Source: an uncultured Bacteroidota bacterium (GTDB taxonomy: Bacteria > Bacteroidota > Bacteroidia > Bacteroidales > P3). From it: a stretch of DNA of 64,000 nt. Below are positions 14,889 through 22,770 of the stretch, in pieces. The position numbers and the translations under genes are program-made. The stretch lies in the NCBI GenBank assembly GCA_902774395.1, contig CACYIK010000005.1:124001-188000 (forward strand), written 5' to 3'. The first letter of the stretch is position 1, and every line of letters begins with the position of its first letter. The notes under the pieces were generated by a model, which saw only the letters and a program-made list of their open reading frames with translations, was not told the origin of the DNA and did no database searches.

Positions 14889-16196
14889 ATGAATATTCTA
14901 CTCCTTGGTTCGGGTGGTCGTGAGCACGCAATAGCCCATAAAATAGCACAGAGCAGCCAGTGCAGCCAGCTCTTTATCGCTCCCGGCAATGCCGGCACAG
15001 AGGCTTTGGGCGAGAATGTAAAACTCGACATCGCCGACTTCGAGGCCATCGGCCAGTTCGTCGTCTCCCACCGTGTGGACATGCTCGTCGTGGGTCCCGA
15101 GGCGCCGCTGGTGGCGGGCATCGCCGACTACTTCGCCGAGCAGCCCCTGCTGCGCAACGTCATGGTCATAGGTCCCTCGAAACAGGGTGCCATGCTTGAA
15201 GGCAGCAAGGACTATGCCAAGGCTTTCATGCAGCGCCACAATATCCCCACGGCGCGCTACCGTACCTTCACCGAGGCCACCCTCGAGGAGGGCGAGCGTT
15301 TCCTCGAGACGCTGCAGGCCCCCTATGTGCTCAAGGCCGACGGTCTGGCGGCCGGCAAGGGTGTGCTGATTGACCCCGACCTCGACACCGCCAAGGCTCA
15401 CCTGCGCGAGATGCTCAGCGGACATAAGTTCGGCGACGCCTCGGCGAGTGTGGTGGTGGAGGAATACCTCTCCGGCATCGAGATGAGCGTCTTCGTGCTC
15501 ACCGACGGCAGCCACTACCTGCTGCTGCCTTCTGCCAAGGACTACAAGCGCATCGGCGAGGGCGACACCGGCCTCAACACCGGCGGCATGGGTAGCGTGA
15601 GCCCCGTGCCCTTTGCCGACAAGGCCTTCATGAAGAAGGTCGAGGACCGCATCGTCAAGCCCACCGTCCGCGGACTGCGCGACGAGAAAATACCCTATTG
15701 CGGATTCATCTTCATCGGTCTGATGTGCTGCGGTATCGGCACCCCCGACGCCGAGCCCTACGTCATCGAATACAACGTCCGCATGGGCGACCCCGAGACC
15801 GAGAGCGTCTTCCCCCGCATCAAGAACGACGTGGTGGAGCTCTTCGAGAACGCCGCCCACGGCAACCTCGACGGCTGCAAGCTCGAGGTGGACCCCCGCA
15901 CGGCGGCCTGCGTGATGATGGTGGCCGGCGGATACCCCGAGAGTTACCGCAAGGGCGACCTCATCGAACTCGGCGCCGACGACGAGACCCTCATCTTCCA
16001 CTGTGGCACCAAGCGCAACGACCTCGGCAAGCTCGTCACCAACGGCGGCCGTGTGCTCTGCGCCACCGCGCTGGCCAACAGCCTCCCCGAGGCACTGCTG
16101 AAGAGCTACAACCGCACCATGGCCGTGGAATGGAAGGACAAATACTACCGCCGCGATATCGGACAGGACCTGCTCAAGCTGATGCAGGAGGGTTGA
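14889..16196 (+). CDS. purD: Phosphoribosylamine--glycine ligase
   Basis: A 435-residue ATP-grasp enzyme that makes glycinamide ribonucleotide in purine synthesis. It begins MNILLLGSGGREHAIA, the family signature, with GPEAPLVAGIADYF, the ATP-grasp segment LKADGLAAGKGV near residues 148-159, and NVRMGDPETE near 296-305 for metal binding. Length is normal. A strong consensus promoter precedes it. Downstream after 76 bases of repeat-bearing spacer lies an EamA transporter. Confidence 0.97.
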   Translation: MNILLLGSGGREHAIAHKIAQSSQCSQLFIAPGNAGTEALGENVKLDIADFEAIGQFVVSHRVDMLVVGPEAPLVAGIADYFAEQPLLRNVMVIGPSKQGAMLEGSKDYAKAFMQRHNIPTARYRTFTEATLEEGERFLETLQAPYVLKADGLAAGKGVLIDPDLDTAKAHLREMLSGHKFGDASASVVVEEYLSGIEMSVFVLTDGSHYLLLPSAKDYKRIGEGDTGLNTGGMGSVSPVPFADKAFMKKVEDRIVKPTVRGLRDEKIPYCGFIFIGLMCCGIGTPDAEPYVIEYNVRMGDPETESVFPRIKNDVVELFENAAHGNLDGCKLEVDPRTAACVMMVAGGYPESYRKGDLIELGADDETLIFHCGTKRNDLGKLVTNGGRVLCATALANSLPEALLKSYNRTMAVEWKDKYYRRDIGQDLLKLMQEG

Positions 16197-16202
16197 TTCA
16201 TT

Positions 16203-16250
16203 GTAAGGAGTGAAAGGGAGTGACACGGAGTGACAAGGGAGTGAAGGGAC
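16203..16250 (+). repeat. GGAGTGAAA/GGAGTGACA tandem repeat after purD
   Basis: Four or five units of 10-12 bp (AAGGAGTG, GGGAGTGACA) fill most of the spacer. The same word recurs at 21023-21075, at the end of mrp. Confidence 0.85.
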
Positions 16251-16272
16251 AAATGTAAATATCGCGAGGAGG

Positions 16273-17190
16273 GTGCGAATCAGCAAGAACATCGCTATTG
16301 GACATTTGGCTGCTGCCGCGGCCTATGTCATCTTTGGCATCAACGTGGTGGTGTGCCGCGATATCGCCATCGAGGGACATGTGGAGCCCATCGTGCTCTT
16401 CAGCATGAGGGCACTGATGGCGGGTGCGCTGTTCTGGCTGCTCTCGCTGTTCACACCCAAGGAACAGGTACCGCCCAGAGACCTTCTCAAACTGGCGGGT
16501 GCCGGTATCCTCGGCCTCTTCCTGCCACAGCTGACATTCCTCCACGCCATCGCCCACACCACGCCGGTGGACCTCTCGGTGATGAGCACCACGACGCCCA
16601 TCTTCACCATGTTTGTCGCCGCCATCTTCCTCAAGGAACCCATCACCTGGAAGAAGGCGCTGGGCGTGGCCCTGAGTTTCGGCGGCATCCTGTGGCTCAT
16701 CCTGCAGAGCACCTTCGGCGGCAACGGGCCGTCGGAGACGGAGCCCATAGGCATCATGTTCTGCTTCGCCAACTATATCGTCTTCGCCCTCTACCTGGGC
16801 ACCTGCCGCAACCTCATCTCGCGCTATACGGTGGTGACGAGCATGAAGTGGATGTTCCTCGTCTCGTTCCTCATCTCGCTGCCCTTCAGCGTGCCCAAGC
16901 TGGCGACGACCGAGTTCGCCCTGGTGTCGTCGCAGGTGTGGTGGGAGATAGGCTTCATGATATTCTTCTCCACTTTCGTGGCCTATTACCTCATCCCCGT
17001 GGGGCAGCAGCGCATACGTCCCACGCTGGTGAGCATGTACGGCTACCTGCAGCCCATCATCGCCATTGCCGTGGCCATCTGGACCGGCATGGACCGGCTG
17101 ACGCCGACCAAGCTGCTGGCCGCCGTGGCGGTGTTCCTCGGCGTCTGGGTGGTCAACCAGAGCCGTGCGGCGGGGCAGGAGAAAAAGTAA
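16273..17190 (+). CDS. EamA/DMT-superfamily transporter
   Basis: A 305-residue inner-membrane protein with ten predicted hydrophobic segments arranged as two EamA repeats (about 10-140 and 155-290). Features include PVDLSVMSTTTPIFTMFVAAIFLKEPITWKKALGVALSFGG closing repeat 1 and the matching RPTLVSMYGYLQPIIAIAVAIW segment in repeat 2. Substrate cannot be told from sequence. The start used is GTG at 16273; no upstream ATG fits, and the next internal Met is past the first two membrane spans, so the exact start is uncertain. Followed by a protease gene 45 bases later. Confidence 0.88.
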   Translation: MRISKNIAIGHLAAAAAYVIFGINVVVCRDIAIEGHVEPIVLFSMRALMAGALFWLLSLFTPKEQVPPRDLLKLAGAGILGLFLPQLTFLHAIAHTTPVDLSVMSTTTPIFTMFVAAIFLKEPITWKKALGVALSFGGILWLILQSTFGGNGPSETEPIGIMFCFANYIVFALYLGTCRNLISRYTVVTSMKWMFLVSFLISLPFSVPKLATTEFALVSSQVWWEIGFMIFFSTFVAYYLIPVGQQRIRPTLVSMYGYLQPIIAIAVAIWTGMDRLTPTKLLAAVAVFLGVWVVNQSRAAGQEKK

Positions 17191-17235
17191 ACGGAAAGAA
17201 TACGATAAAAAAGATAACTTCGTTATAGCAAAGGT

Positions 17236-18834
17236 ATGGACGAAAAGAAAGCGACGAACGGCATCAGGAACTTCCTGATCATCCTCACCACCATGCTGAC
17301 CGGCGTGATGATAGGTGTGCTGGCTACGTCGCATATCAAGAGCAAAGGCTATGAGACGCTGGAAGAGAAGGTGACGGAGGTGCTCAACCTCGTCGACAGG
17401 GAGTATGTCGACGTGCTGGACGCCGACACGCTGGGCGAGCGTCTCCTGTCGGTGATACTGAGCGAACTGGACCCCCACAGCATCTATATGACCCCCAAGG
17501 AGAAAGCCAATACGGATGAGTTCATCCGTGGCAACTTCGAGGGTGTGGGGCTGGTGCTGCGCCGTGAGGGCGACACCACCTTTGTGGGACAGATCCTCGC
17601 CGGTGGCCCGTCGGAGGGATCGGGACTGCTCCCGGGCGACCTCATCTGGTCTGTCGACGGCGTGCAGGTGAGCGGTGTGAATATGCCTGCCGACTCGGTG
17701 GTGGCGCGTCTGCGCGGCGACCGCGGGTCGAAGGTGACCGTCAAGGTGCGCCGCGGCGCCACGTCCTACGAATGCAAGATAGTGCGCGGCGTGGTGAACC
17801 ACGAGACCGTCCATTGTACCGCCATGCTCGACGCCACGACAGGATATATCGCCTTGGGCTCCTTCTCGTCGACGACATACGACGAGTTCTGCGACGCCCT
17901 CCGCAGCCTGCAGTCGCAGGGGATGAAGAACCTCGTCTTCGACCTCAGAGGCAATACCGGCGGCTCGCTGGATGCCGCCATCGGCATCGCCGACGAGATG
18001 CTGCCCTCCGGCAGCCTCATCGTATACACCCAGGGAGCGCACCAGCGCAGGGAGAACGTCTATGCCGGCCGCGGCGGACTCTTCACCAAGGGCAAGATCA
18101 TCGTCCTTGTCGACGAGGGTTCGGCTTCGGCCAGCGAGGTGGTCAGCGGTGCCCTGCAGGACAACGACCGCGCCCTCATCGCCGGCCGTCGCACCTTCGG
18201 CAAGGGCCTCGTGCAACGCCAGTTCGAGCTCAAGGACGGCTCGTCGGTGCTCCTCACCGTGGCACGCTACTATACCCCCTCGGGACGCTCCATCCAGCGC
18301 CCCTATACCAACGGCACCGACGAGTACTACCGCGACTACCTGGAGCAGCTCATGGAGGAGTCGTATGTCGACAACCCCACCATGCACATCACCGACTCGA
18401 CGCCCTACCATACCGTGGGCGGCCGTGTGGTCTACGGCGGTGGCGGCATCTTCCCCGACAGCCTCATCGCCTACCGCAAAGACCCGGCCTACGGCTACTA
18501 CAACCGCCTGTCGGGCAAGGACCTCTTCGGCCGCGTGGCCTTCGAGCAGGTGCGGCGCCATGCCGCCGAGTGGCTCCGCCGCTACCCCGACCAGAAGAGC
18601 TTCTGCCGCCAGTTCAACGTGACGGACGAGATGCTGAGCCGTCTGGTGGCGTTGGGCGAGAAGGAAGGCATCCCGCTCGAGCAGAAAAGCTTTGACACGC
18701 TGCGGCGCCAGATGGGCAACACCATCAAGGCCTATATCGGCAACTTCCTCTACGGCACCGATGCCTTCTACCAGATACACCTCGAGACGGATGAGGATAT
18801 CATCAAAGTGAAAAAAATAATGTCCAAGATATGA
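17236..18834 (+). CDS. C-terminal processing protease, S41 family (CtpA/Prc type)
   Basis: A 532-residue periplasmic protease: N-terminal membrane anchor (about 12-33), a PDZ domain (about 90-180) with GVGLVLRREGD and GLLPGDLIWSVDG, and a peptidase S41 domain (about 185-375). The catalytic Ser lies in DEGSASASEVVSGAL (near residue 300) and the Lys in RRTFGKGLVQ (near 325), forming the Ser-Lys dyad. The roughly 150-residue C-terminal extension is common in Bacteroidetes members. Its stop overlaps the next gene in ATGA, so the thioredoxin-fold partner is co-translated. Confidence 0.94.
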   Translation: MDEKKATNGIRNFLIILTTMLTGVMIGVLATSHIKSKGYETLEEKVTEVLNLVDREYVDVLDADTLGERLLSVILSELDPHSIYMTPKEKANTDEFIRGNFEGVGLVLRREGDTTFVGQILAGGPSEGSGLLPGDLIWSVDGVQVSGVNMPADSVVARLRGDRGSKVTVKVRRGATSYECKIVRGVVNHETVHCTAMLDATTGYIALGSFSSTTYDEFCDALRSLQSQGMKNLVFDLRGNTGGSLDAAIGIADEMLPSGSLIVYTQGAHQRRENVYAGRGGLFTKGKIIVLVDEGSASASEVVSGALQDNDRALIAGRRTFGKGLVQRQFELKDGSSVLLTVARYYTPSGRSIQRPYTNGTDEYYRDYLEQLMEESYVDNPTMHITDSTPYHTVGGRVVYGGGGIFPDSLIAYRKDPAYGYYNRLSGKDLFGRVAFEQVRRHAAEWLRRYPDQKSFCRQFNVTDEMLSRLVALGEKEGIPLEQKSFDTLRRQMGNTIKAYIGNFLYGTDAFYQIHLETDEDIIKVKKIMSKI

Positions 18835-19862
18835 TGAAAAAACTGATAGCACTATTGACGGTGCTGCTGCCGCTGGCTGCGGGAGCGCAGAACAGCACGG
18901 TGAAATGCACGTTCAACGGCCTCCCCGACAACAAGATCGTCGTTGGCGAAGCCCGTGGCGGCCGTGTGGTCCCCGTCGACACCGTGACCCTCGACGCCAA
19001 GGGACGCATGAGGGTTGAGCGTGCGGTGGCCGACCCCACGATGGTCTTCCTGACCTTGCCGCAGGCCAACAGCCCGATGGTCCATGTGCTGCTGCTGCCG
19101 CGCGAGAACATCACCCTGGAGGTCGACTATATGCCGGCCATCAACCTCCTGAACGTCACGTCGGCGAAGGGCTCTGACAATATGGTCCTCTACAAGGAAT
19201 ACACCAATCTGATCAGCAACCTCGTGCTCGACCAGCATACCGACCGCGTCGCCGAGGAGATGGAGAAGCTGCTCATGGCGCACCCCGACGTGCTTATGAG
19301 TGCCTTTCTGGCCACCTTCTTCGACCAGCAGTTCGAGCAGTATGTGACGCTCTTTAAGACCATCCGCGACAGCCTGATCACGAAGTGGCCCGACCACGAA
19401 CTCGTGAAGCATATCGATGGCCGCCTGCGCTCGGTGCTGCTGCCCGGCATGGAGGCTCCCGACATCGTCATGAACGACCCCAACGGCAAGGAGCGCAAGC
19501 TCAGCGACCTGCGCGGCAAAGTGGTGCTCATCGACTTCTGGGCCTCCTGGTGCCGCCCCTGCCGCATGGAGAACCCCAACGTGGTGCGCCTCTACGGAAA
19601 ATACCATGACAAGGGTTTCGAGATCTTCAGCGTGTCGCTCGACAAGGACTACAATAGCTGGGTCAAAGCCATCGAGACTGACAACCTCTCGTGGCCCAAC
19701 CATGTCAGCGACCTCAAATACTGGAGCTCCGCCGCCGGCCGCCTCTACGGCATCTCCTCCATCCCCTCCACCGTCCTCGTCGACCGCGAGGGCAAGGTGG
19801 TGGCACGGAATTTGCGGGGAAGAGAATTGGAAAACAAACTCGAAGAAATTTTTAATCAATAA
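18831..19862 (+). CDS. TlpA-like thioredoxin-fold protein with N-terminal DUF4369-like domain
   Basis: A 343-residue exported protein with signal peptide (cleavage after GAGAQ, near residue 20), an N-terminal beta-rich domain (about 20-110, similar to DUF4369), a helical linker, then a thioredoxin/AhpC-TSA domain from about residue 205. The redox motif is WCRPC in DFWASWCRPCRMENPNV, and the cis-Pro segment is GISSIPSTVLVD. It probably handles disulfides or peroxides in the periplasm. The start overlaps the protease stop by four bases. A tract of ACGGCTTAAA repeats follows the stop. Confidence 0.88.
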   Translation: MMKKLIALLTVLLPLAAGAQNSTVKCTFNGLPDNKIVVGEARGGRVVPVDTVTLDAKGRMRVERAVADPTMVFLTLPQANSPMVHVLLLPRENITLEVDYMPAINLLNVTSAKGSDNMVLYKEYTNLISNLVLDQHTDRVAEEMEKLLMAHPDVLMSAFLATFFDQQFEQYVTLFKTIRDSLITKWPDHELVKHIDGRLRSVLLPGMEAPDIVMNDPNGKERKLSDLRGKVVLIDFWASWCRPCRMENPNVVRLYGKYHDKGFEIFSVSLDKDYNSWVKAIETDNLSWPNHVSDLKYWSSAAGRLYGISSIPSTVLVDREGKVVARNLRGRELENKLEEIFNQ

Positions 19863-19947
19863 AACGGCTTAAATATAAACGGCTTAAAACAACGGCTAAT
19901 TTAACGAATTAAACTAATATTTGTATAATTCGCCGTTAAATAAAAAA
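19863..19947 (+). repeat. ACGGCTTAAA / AATTCGCCGTT repeat between the thioredoxin-fold gene and mrp
   Basis: Three AACGGCTTAA-like words are followed by AATTTAACGAATTAAAC and end in ATAATTCGCCGTT. The CCGTT end matches the elements at 13046-13110 and inside tatD. Confidence 0.7.
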
Positions 19948-19952
19948 AAGTT

Positions 19953-21044
19953 ATGATTACCACTACCCAGATAGAAATGGCCCTTGGCCATGTCAACGAC
20001 CCCGATCTTGGCCGCAGCCTCACAGAGCTCGGCATGATTGAGAATATCAAAGTCGACGGCCTCAAGGTCTCCTTCGACCTTGTCCTCACCACCCCCGCCT
20101 GTCCCATGAAGAAGAAGATGAGCGACGACTGCATCAACGCCATCCATGAACTCGTGGACCGCAACGCCGAGGTGGAGATCAACCTCACCAGCAAGCCCCA
20201 GCCCGACCCCAAGGCCGACTTCCAGAAAGAGTTCACCGGCGTGAAGAACATCATCGCCGTGGCCTCCGGCAAGGGCGGCGTGGGCAAGAGCACCGTGGCC
20301 GCCAACCTCGCCGTGTCGCTCGCCAAGAGCGGCGCCAAGGTGGCCCTCGTCGATGCCGACATCTATGGTCCTTCCATCCCCCTGATGTTCCACATCGAGG
20401 GCGAGGAGGTCTATGGCCATAAGGTGGGCGACAAGACCTACATGCTGCCCATTGAGAAATACGGCATTAAGCTGATGTCTGTGGGCTTCTTCGTCGACGC
20501 CGACAAGGCCCTCGCCTGGCGCGGACCCATGGCCAGCGGCGCCCTCAAGCAACTCCTCACCGAGACTTGGTGGGACGAGGTCGACTACATGGTCGTCGAC
20601 ATGCCCCCGGGAACGGGTGACATACAGCTCACCCTGGCGCAGACCATCCCCGTGACCGGCGCCATCATCGTCAGCACGCCCCAGCAGGTGGCTTTGGCCG
20701 ACGTGGTGCGTGGCGTCGAGCTCTTCCGCAACGAGAGCGTCAACATCCCCGTCCTTGGATTTGTCGAGAACATGGCGTACTTCACCCCTGCCGAGCTGCC
20801 GCAGAACAAGTACTACATCTTCGGCAATGGCGGCTGCCGCCGTCTGGCCGAGGAGATGAACATCCCCCTGCTGGGCGAGATACCGCTGGTGCAGAGCATC
20901 GCCGAGAGCGGCGACAGCGGCAAGCCCGCGGCACTCTTCACCCCCGACAAGACCAACGACCCCGTCCGCGACGCCTTCGATACCCTCGCACAGAACACCA
21001 TCAGAGAGATATGCAAGGTGGTGAAAGGGAGTGAAAAGGAGTGA
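19953..21044 (+). CDS. mrp: Mrp/NBP35-family iron-sulfur carrier ATPase
   Basis: A 363-residue protein with an N-terminal MIP18-like domain (about 1-85) and a deviant Walker A P-loop ASGKGGVGKST (about 106-116). The switch regions DADIYGPS and DYMVVDMPPGTGD follow. It is thought to assemble or deliver Fe-S clusters. The pairing with a NifU-domain gene 78 bases downstream supports that. The usual C-terminal CxxC (often near GPF.CP) is not seen; instead YYIFGNGGCRR carries one Cys. The last codons (KGSEKE-stop) are encoded by a GGAGTGAAA repeat. Confidence 0.93.
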   Translation: MITTTQIEMALGHVNDPDLGRSLTELGMIENIKVDGLKVSFDLVLTTPACPMKKKMSDDCINAIHELVDRNAEVEINLTSKPQPDPKADFQKEFTGVKNIIAVASGKGGVGKSTVAANLAVSLAKSGAKVALVDADIYGPSIPLMFHIEGEEVYGHKVGDKTYMLPIEKYGIKLMSVGFFVDADKALAWRGPMASGALKQLLTETWWDEVDYMVVDMPPGTGDIQLTLAQTIPVTGAIIVSTPQQVALADVVRGVELFRNESVNIPVLGFVENMAYFTPAELPQNKYYIFGNGGCRRLAEEMNIPLLGEIPLVQSIAESGDSGKPAALFTPDKTNDPVRDAFDTLAQNTIREICKVVKGSEKE

Positions 21045-21120
21045 GAGGGGAGTGAAAGGGGAGTGAAAGGGACAATACAAAATTTTCATTTTTCATTTTT
21101 CATTTTTCAATTTTCAATTT
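21023..21120 (+). repeat. GGAGTGAAA and TTTTCATTT repeats spanning the mrp end and nifU leader
   Basis: Bases 21023-21075 are five GGAGTGAAA-type units (carrying the mrp stop codon). Bases 21081-21120 are TTTTCATTT and TTTTCAATT words leading up to the nifU ATG. Confidence 0.85.
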
Positions 21121-21122
21121 GT

Positions 21123-21368
21123 ATGACCGACCAAGAGAAACCTATCGTCGAGCAGAAAGTAAAGAACGCCCTCGACCAGATACGCCCCTACTTGCAGCAG
21201 GACGGTGGCGACGTGGAGTATGTCGACATGACCGCCGAAGGCGTCGTCATCGTGCGCCTCAAAGGCCACTGTGGCTCCTGCCCCCACGCCATGCAGACCC
21301 TCAAGCAGGGCATCGAGGCCGCACTGAAGAAAGTCATCCCCGAAGTGAAGGCTGTGGAAAAAATATAA
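21123..21368 (+). CDS. NifU C-terminal-domain protein (Fe-S scaffold)
   Basis: An 81-residue protein made only of the NifU C-terminal domain: IRPYLQQDGGDVEYVDMTAEGVVIVRLKGHCGSCPHA. The CxxC (CGSC, about residues 46-49) binds a transferable Fe-S cluster. It follows mrp and probably works with it. The start is ATG at 21123; a longer in-frame GTG start at 21063 would only translate the TTTTCATTT repeat and is rejected. Followed by the long composite repeat. Confidence 0.92.
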   Translation: MTDQEKPIVEQKVKNALDQIRPYLQQDGGDVEYVDMTAEGVVIVRLKGHCGSCPHAMQTLKQGIEAALKKVIPEVKAVEKI

Positions 21369-21369
21369 A

Positions 21370-21820
21370 AGTTGAAAAGGTTCGCTTCGCTTAAAAGGTT
21401 TAGAAGGGTTCGCTTCGCTTAAAAGGTCAGAAGGGTTCGCTTCGCTTAAAAGGTTAGAAGGGTTCGCTTCGCTTAAAAGGTCAGAAGGGTTCGCTTCGCT
21501 TAAAAGGTTAGAAGGGTTCGCTTCGCTTAAAAGGTTAGAAAGGTTCGCTTCGCTTAAAAGGTTAGAAGGGTTCGCTTCGCTTAAAAGGTTAGAAAGGTTC
21601 GCTTCGCTTAAAAGGTCAGAAGGGTTCGCTTCGCTTAAAAGGTTAGAAAGGTTCGCTTCGCTTAAAAGTTGAAAAGGTTCTGTTCCCCTTAAACCCTTTA
21701 AACCCTTTAAACCCCTTAAACCTTTTAAACCTCTTAAACCTTTTAAACCTTTAAACCTCTTAAACCTCTTAAACCTTTTAAACCTTTAAACCCTTTAAAC
21801 CTTTTAACCCCTTTAAACCG
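21370..21820 (+). repeat. Composite leader repeat before the cobalamin adenosyltransferase gene: 11 x 27 bp plus 9-bp ladder
   Basis: TTCGCTTCGCTT starts at 21381, 21409, 21436, 21463, 21490, 21517, 21544, 21571, 21598, 21625 and 21652: eleven units, almost all exactly 27 bp apart. A junction GGTTCTGTTCCCC (21676-21688) follows, then about fifteen 9-bp CCYYTTAAA units to 21818. Bases 21607-21705 are the exact reverse complement of 6396-6494. The 463-base spacer contains no gene. Confidence 0.95.
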
Positions 21821-21831
21821 TTAATCATTAC

Positions 21832-22407
21832 ATGATTTACACTAAGACTGGCGACCACGGCACCACCTCCCTCGTGGGTGGCAGCCGCGTCAACAAGGAT
21901 GACCATCGCGTCGAGGCCTACGGCACCGTCGACGAGCTCAACTCGCACATCGGCCTCCTCGCCGAGATGATACGTCCGCTGCAGGGCGGCTATTATGACG
22001 AGCTCAAAGCCGTCCAGCACAACCTCTTCACCCTGCAGACCCTTCTGGCTACGGAGGATGCCGCTATCTATGGCCGCCTCCCGCAGCTCCCCGAAGAGGA
22101 GGTGGAGATGCTCGAGCGCCAGATTGACACCATCACGGACCAGCTGCCCAAGCTCCAGAACTTCGTCATCGCCGGTGGTAACCTCGCGGGCGCACAGTGT
22201 CATGTGGCACGCACCGTCTGCCGCCGTGCCGAACGCCGCGTCGTCACCCTCGCACGCGAGGCCGTCGAGGAATCGGGCAACCAGGCCGTCAGGCAATCTA
22301 CCGATGTCATCCTCCGCTACCTCAACCGTCTTTCCGACTACCTTTTCGTCCTCGGACGACGCCTCGTGGTGATGGAGGGTAAGGAGGAAGACCTGTATAT
22401 CAGCTAG
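21832..22407 (+). CDS. Cob(I)yrinic acid a,c-diamide / cobalamin adenosyltransferase, PduO type
   Basis: A 191-residue protein beginning IYTKTGDHGTTSLVGGSRVNKDDHRVEAYGTVDELNSHIG, the ATP-binding signature of PduO-type adenosyltransferases. The HVARTVCRRAERRV helix and RYLNRLSDYLFVLGR motif follow in the C-terminal half. It attaches the adenosyl group to cob(I)alamin for B12 coenzyme. A short stretch GNQAVRQSTD (about 163-172) looks longer than the usual loop and resembles the CAGGCAATC repeat word. The ATG lies 13 bases after the 9-bp ladder, so the repeat is its 5' leader. Confidence 0.94.
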   Translation: MIYTKTGDHGTTSLVGGSRVNKDDHRVEAYGTVDELNSHIGLLAEMIRPLQGGYYDELKAVQHNLFTLQTLLATEDAAIYGRLPQLPEEEVEMLERQIDTITDQLPKLQNFVIAGGNLAGAQCHVARTVCRRAERRVVTLAREAVEESGNQAVRQSTDVILRYLNRLSDYLFVLGRRLVVMEGKEEDLYIS

Positions 22408-22419
22408 ATAAAAAAAATA

Positions 22420-22450
22420 TTTGCAAGTATCAAGAAAAGGTGTACTTTTG
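22420..22450 (+). promoter_or_regulatory. Promoter of the DUF2795 gene
   Basis: TTTG at 22420-22423 and TACTTTTG at 22443-22450 are 19 bases apart, a full Bacteroidetes promoter match. About 85 bases of leader follow, including a CGTAAA/TTTACG stem. Confidence 0.8.
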
Positions 22451-22544
22451 CAAAAACTTTTTAGAGAGAGGATGTATCGTAAAGCATACAACATGATATA
22501 TTTACGCTACGTCGATAGTCAAAATAACTGAAGGAAAGAAAAGT

Positions 22545-22766
22545 ATGTATTGGACACTTGAATTAGCATCGAAGTTGGAGGATGCCCCTTGGCCTGCTAC
22601 CAAGGATGAACTCATTGACTATGCCCAGCGCACCGGCGCACCCATGGAGGTTGTGGAGAACCTCATGGAGATAGAGGATGAAGGAGACCAGTATGAGAGT
22701 ATCGAGGATATCTGGCCCGACTATCCCACCAAGGAGGACTTTTTCTTTGAAGAAGACGAATATTAA
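22545..22766 (+). CDS. DUF2795-family small acidic protein
   Basis: A 73-residue acidic protein: MYWTLELASKLEDAPWPATKDELIDYAQRTGAP, then a Glu/Asp-rich C-terminal half. The N-terminal LEDAPWPATKxELI(D/E)YA pattern is that of DUF2795, a small conserved family of unknown function common in Bacteroidetes. It has its own strong promoter and is followed after four bases by the DUF2520 gene, so the two are likely co-transcribed. No signal peptide or cysteine. Confidence 0.88.
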   Translation: MYWTLELASKLEDAPWPATKDELIDYAQRTGAPMEVVENLMEIEDEGDQYESIEDIWPDYPTKEDFFFEEDEY

Positions 22767-22770
22767 CAGC

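Noticed and set aside
16198-18852. 884-residue antisense reading frame
   Set aside because: It mirrors the EamA transporter and CtpA-type protease genes, whose families are clear; long antisense frames are expected from their C/G-ending codons.
21063-21122. GTG start extending the NifU-domain protein by 20 residues
   Set aside because: The extension only translates the TTTTCATTT repeat; the ATG at 21123 gives the normal family start.
21381-21680. 27-bp repeats as a CRISPR array
   Set aside because: The units are contiguous with no unique spacers between them and no cas genes nearby.
22678-22770. Longer start for the DUF2520 protein
   Set aside because: It would overlap the DUF2795 gene by 89 bases, and the added residues are not Rossmann-like; ATG 22771 is right after the upstream stop.
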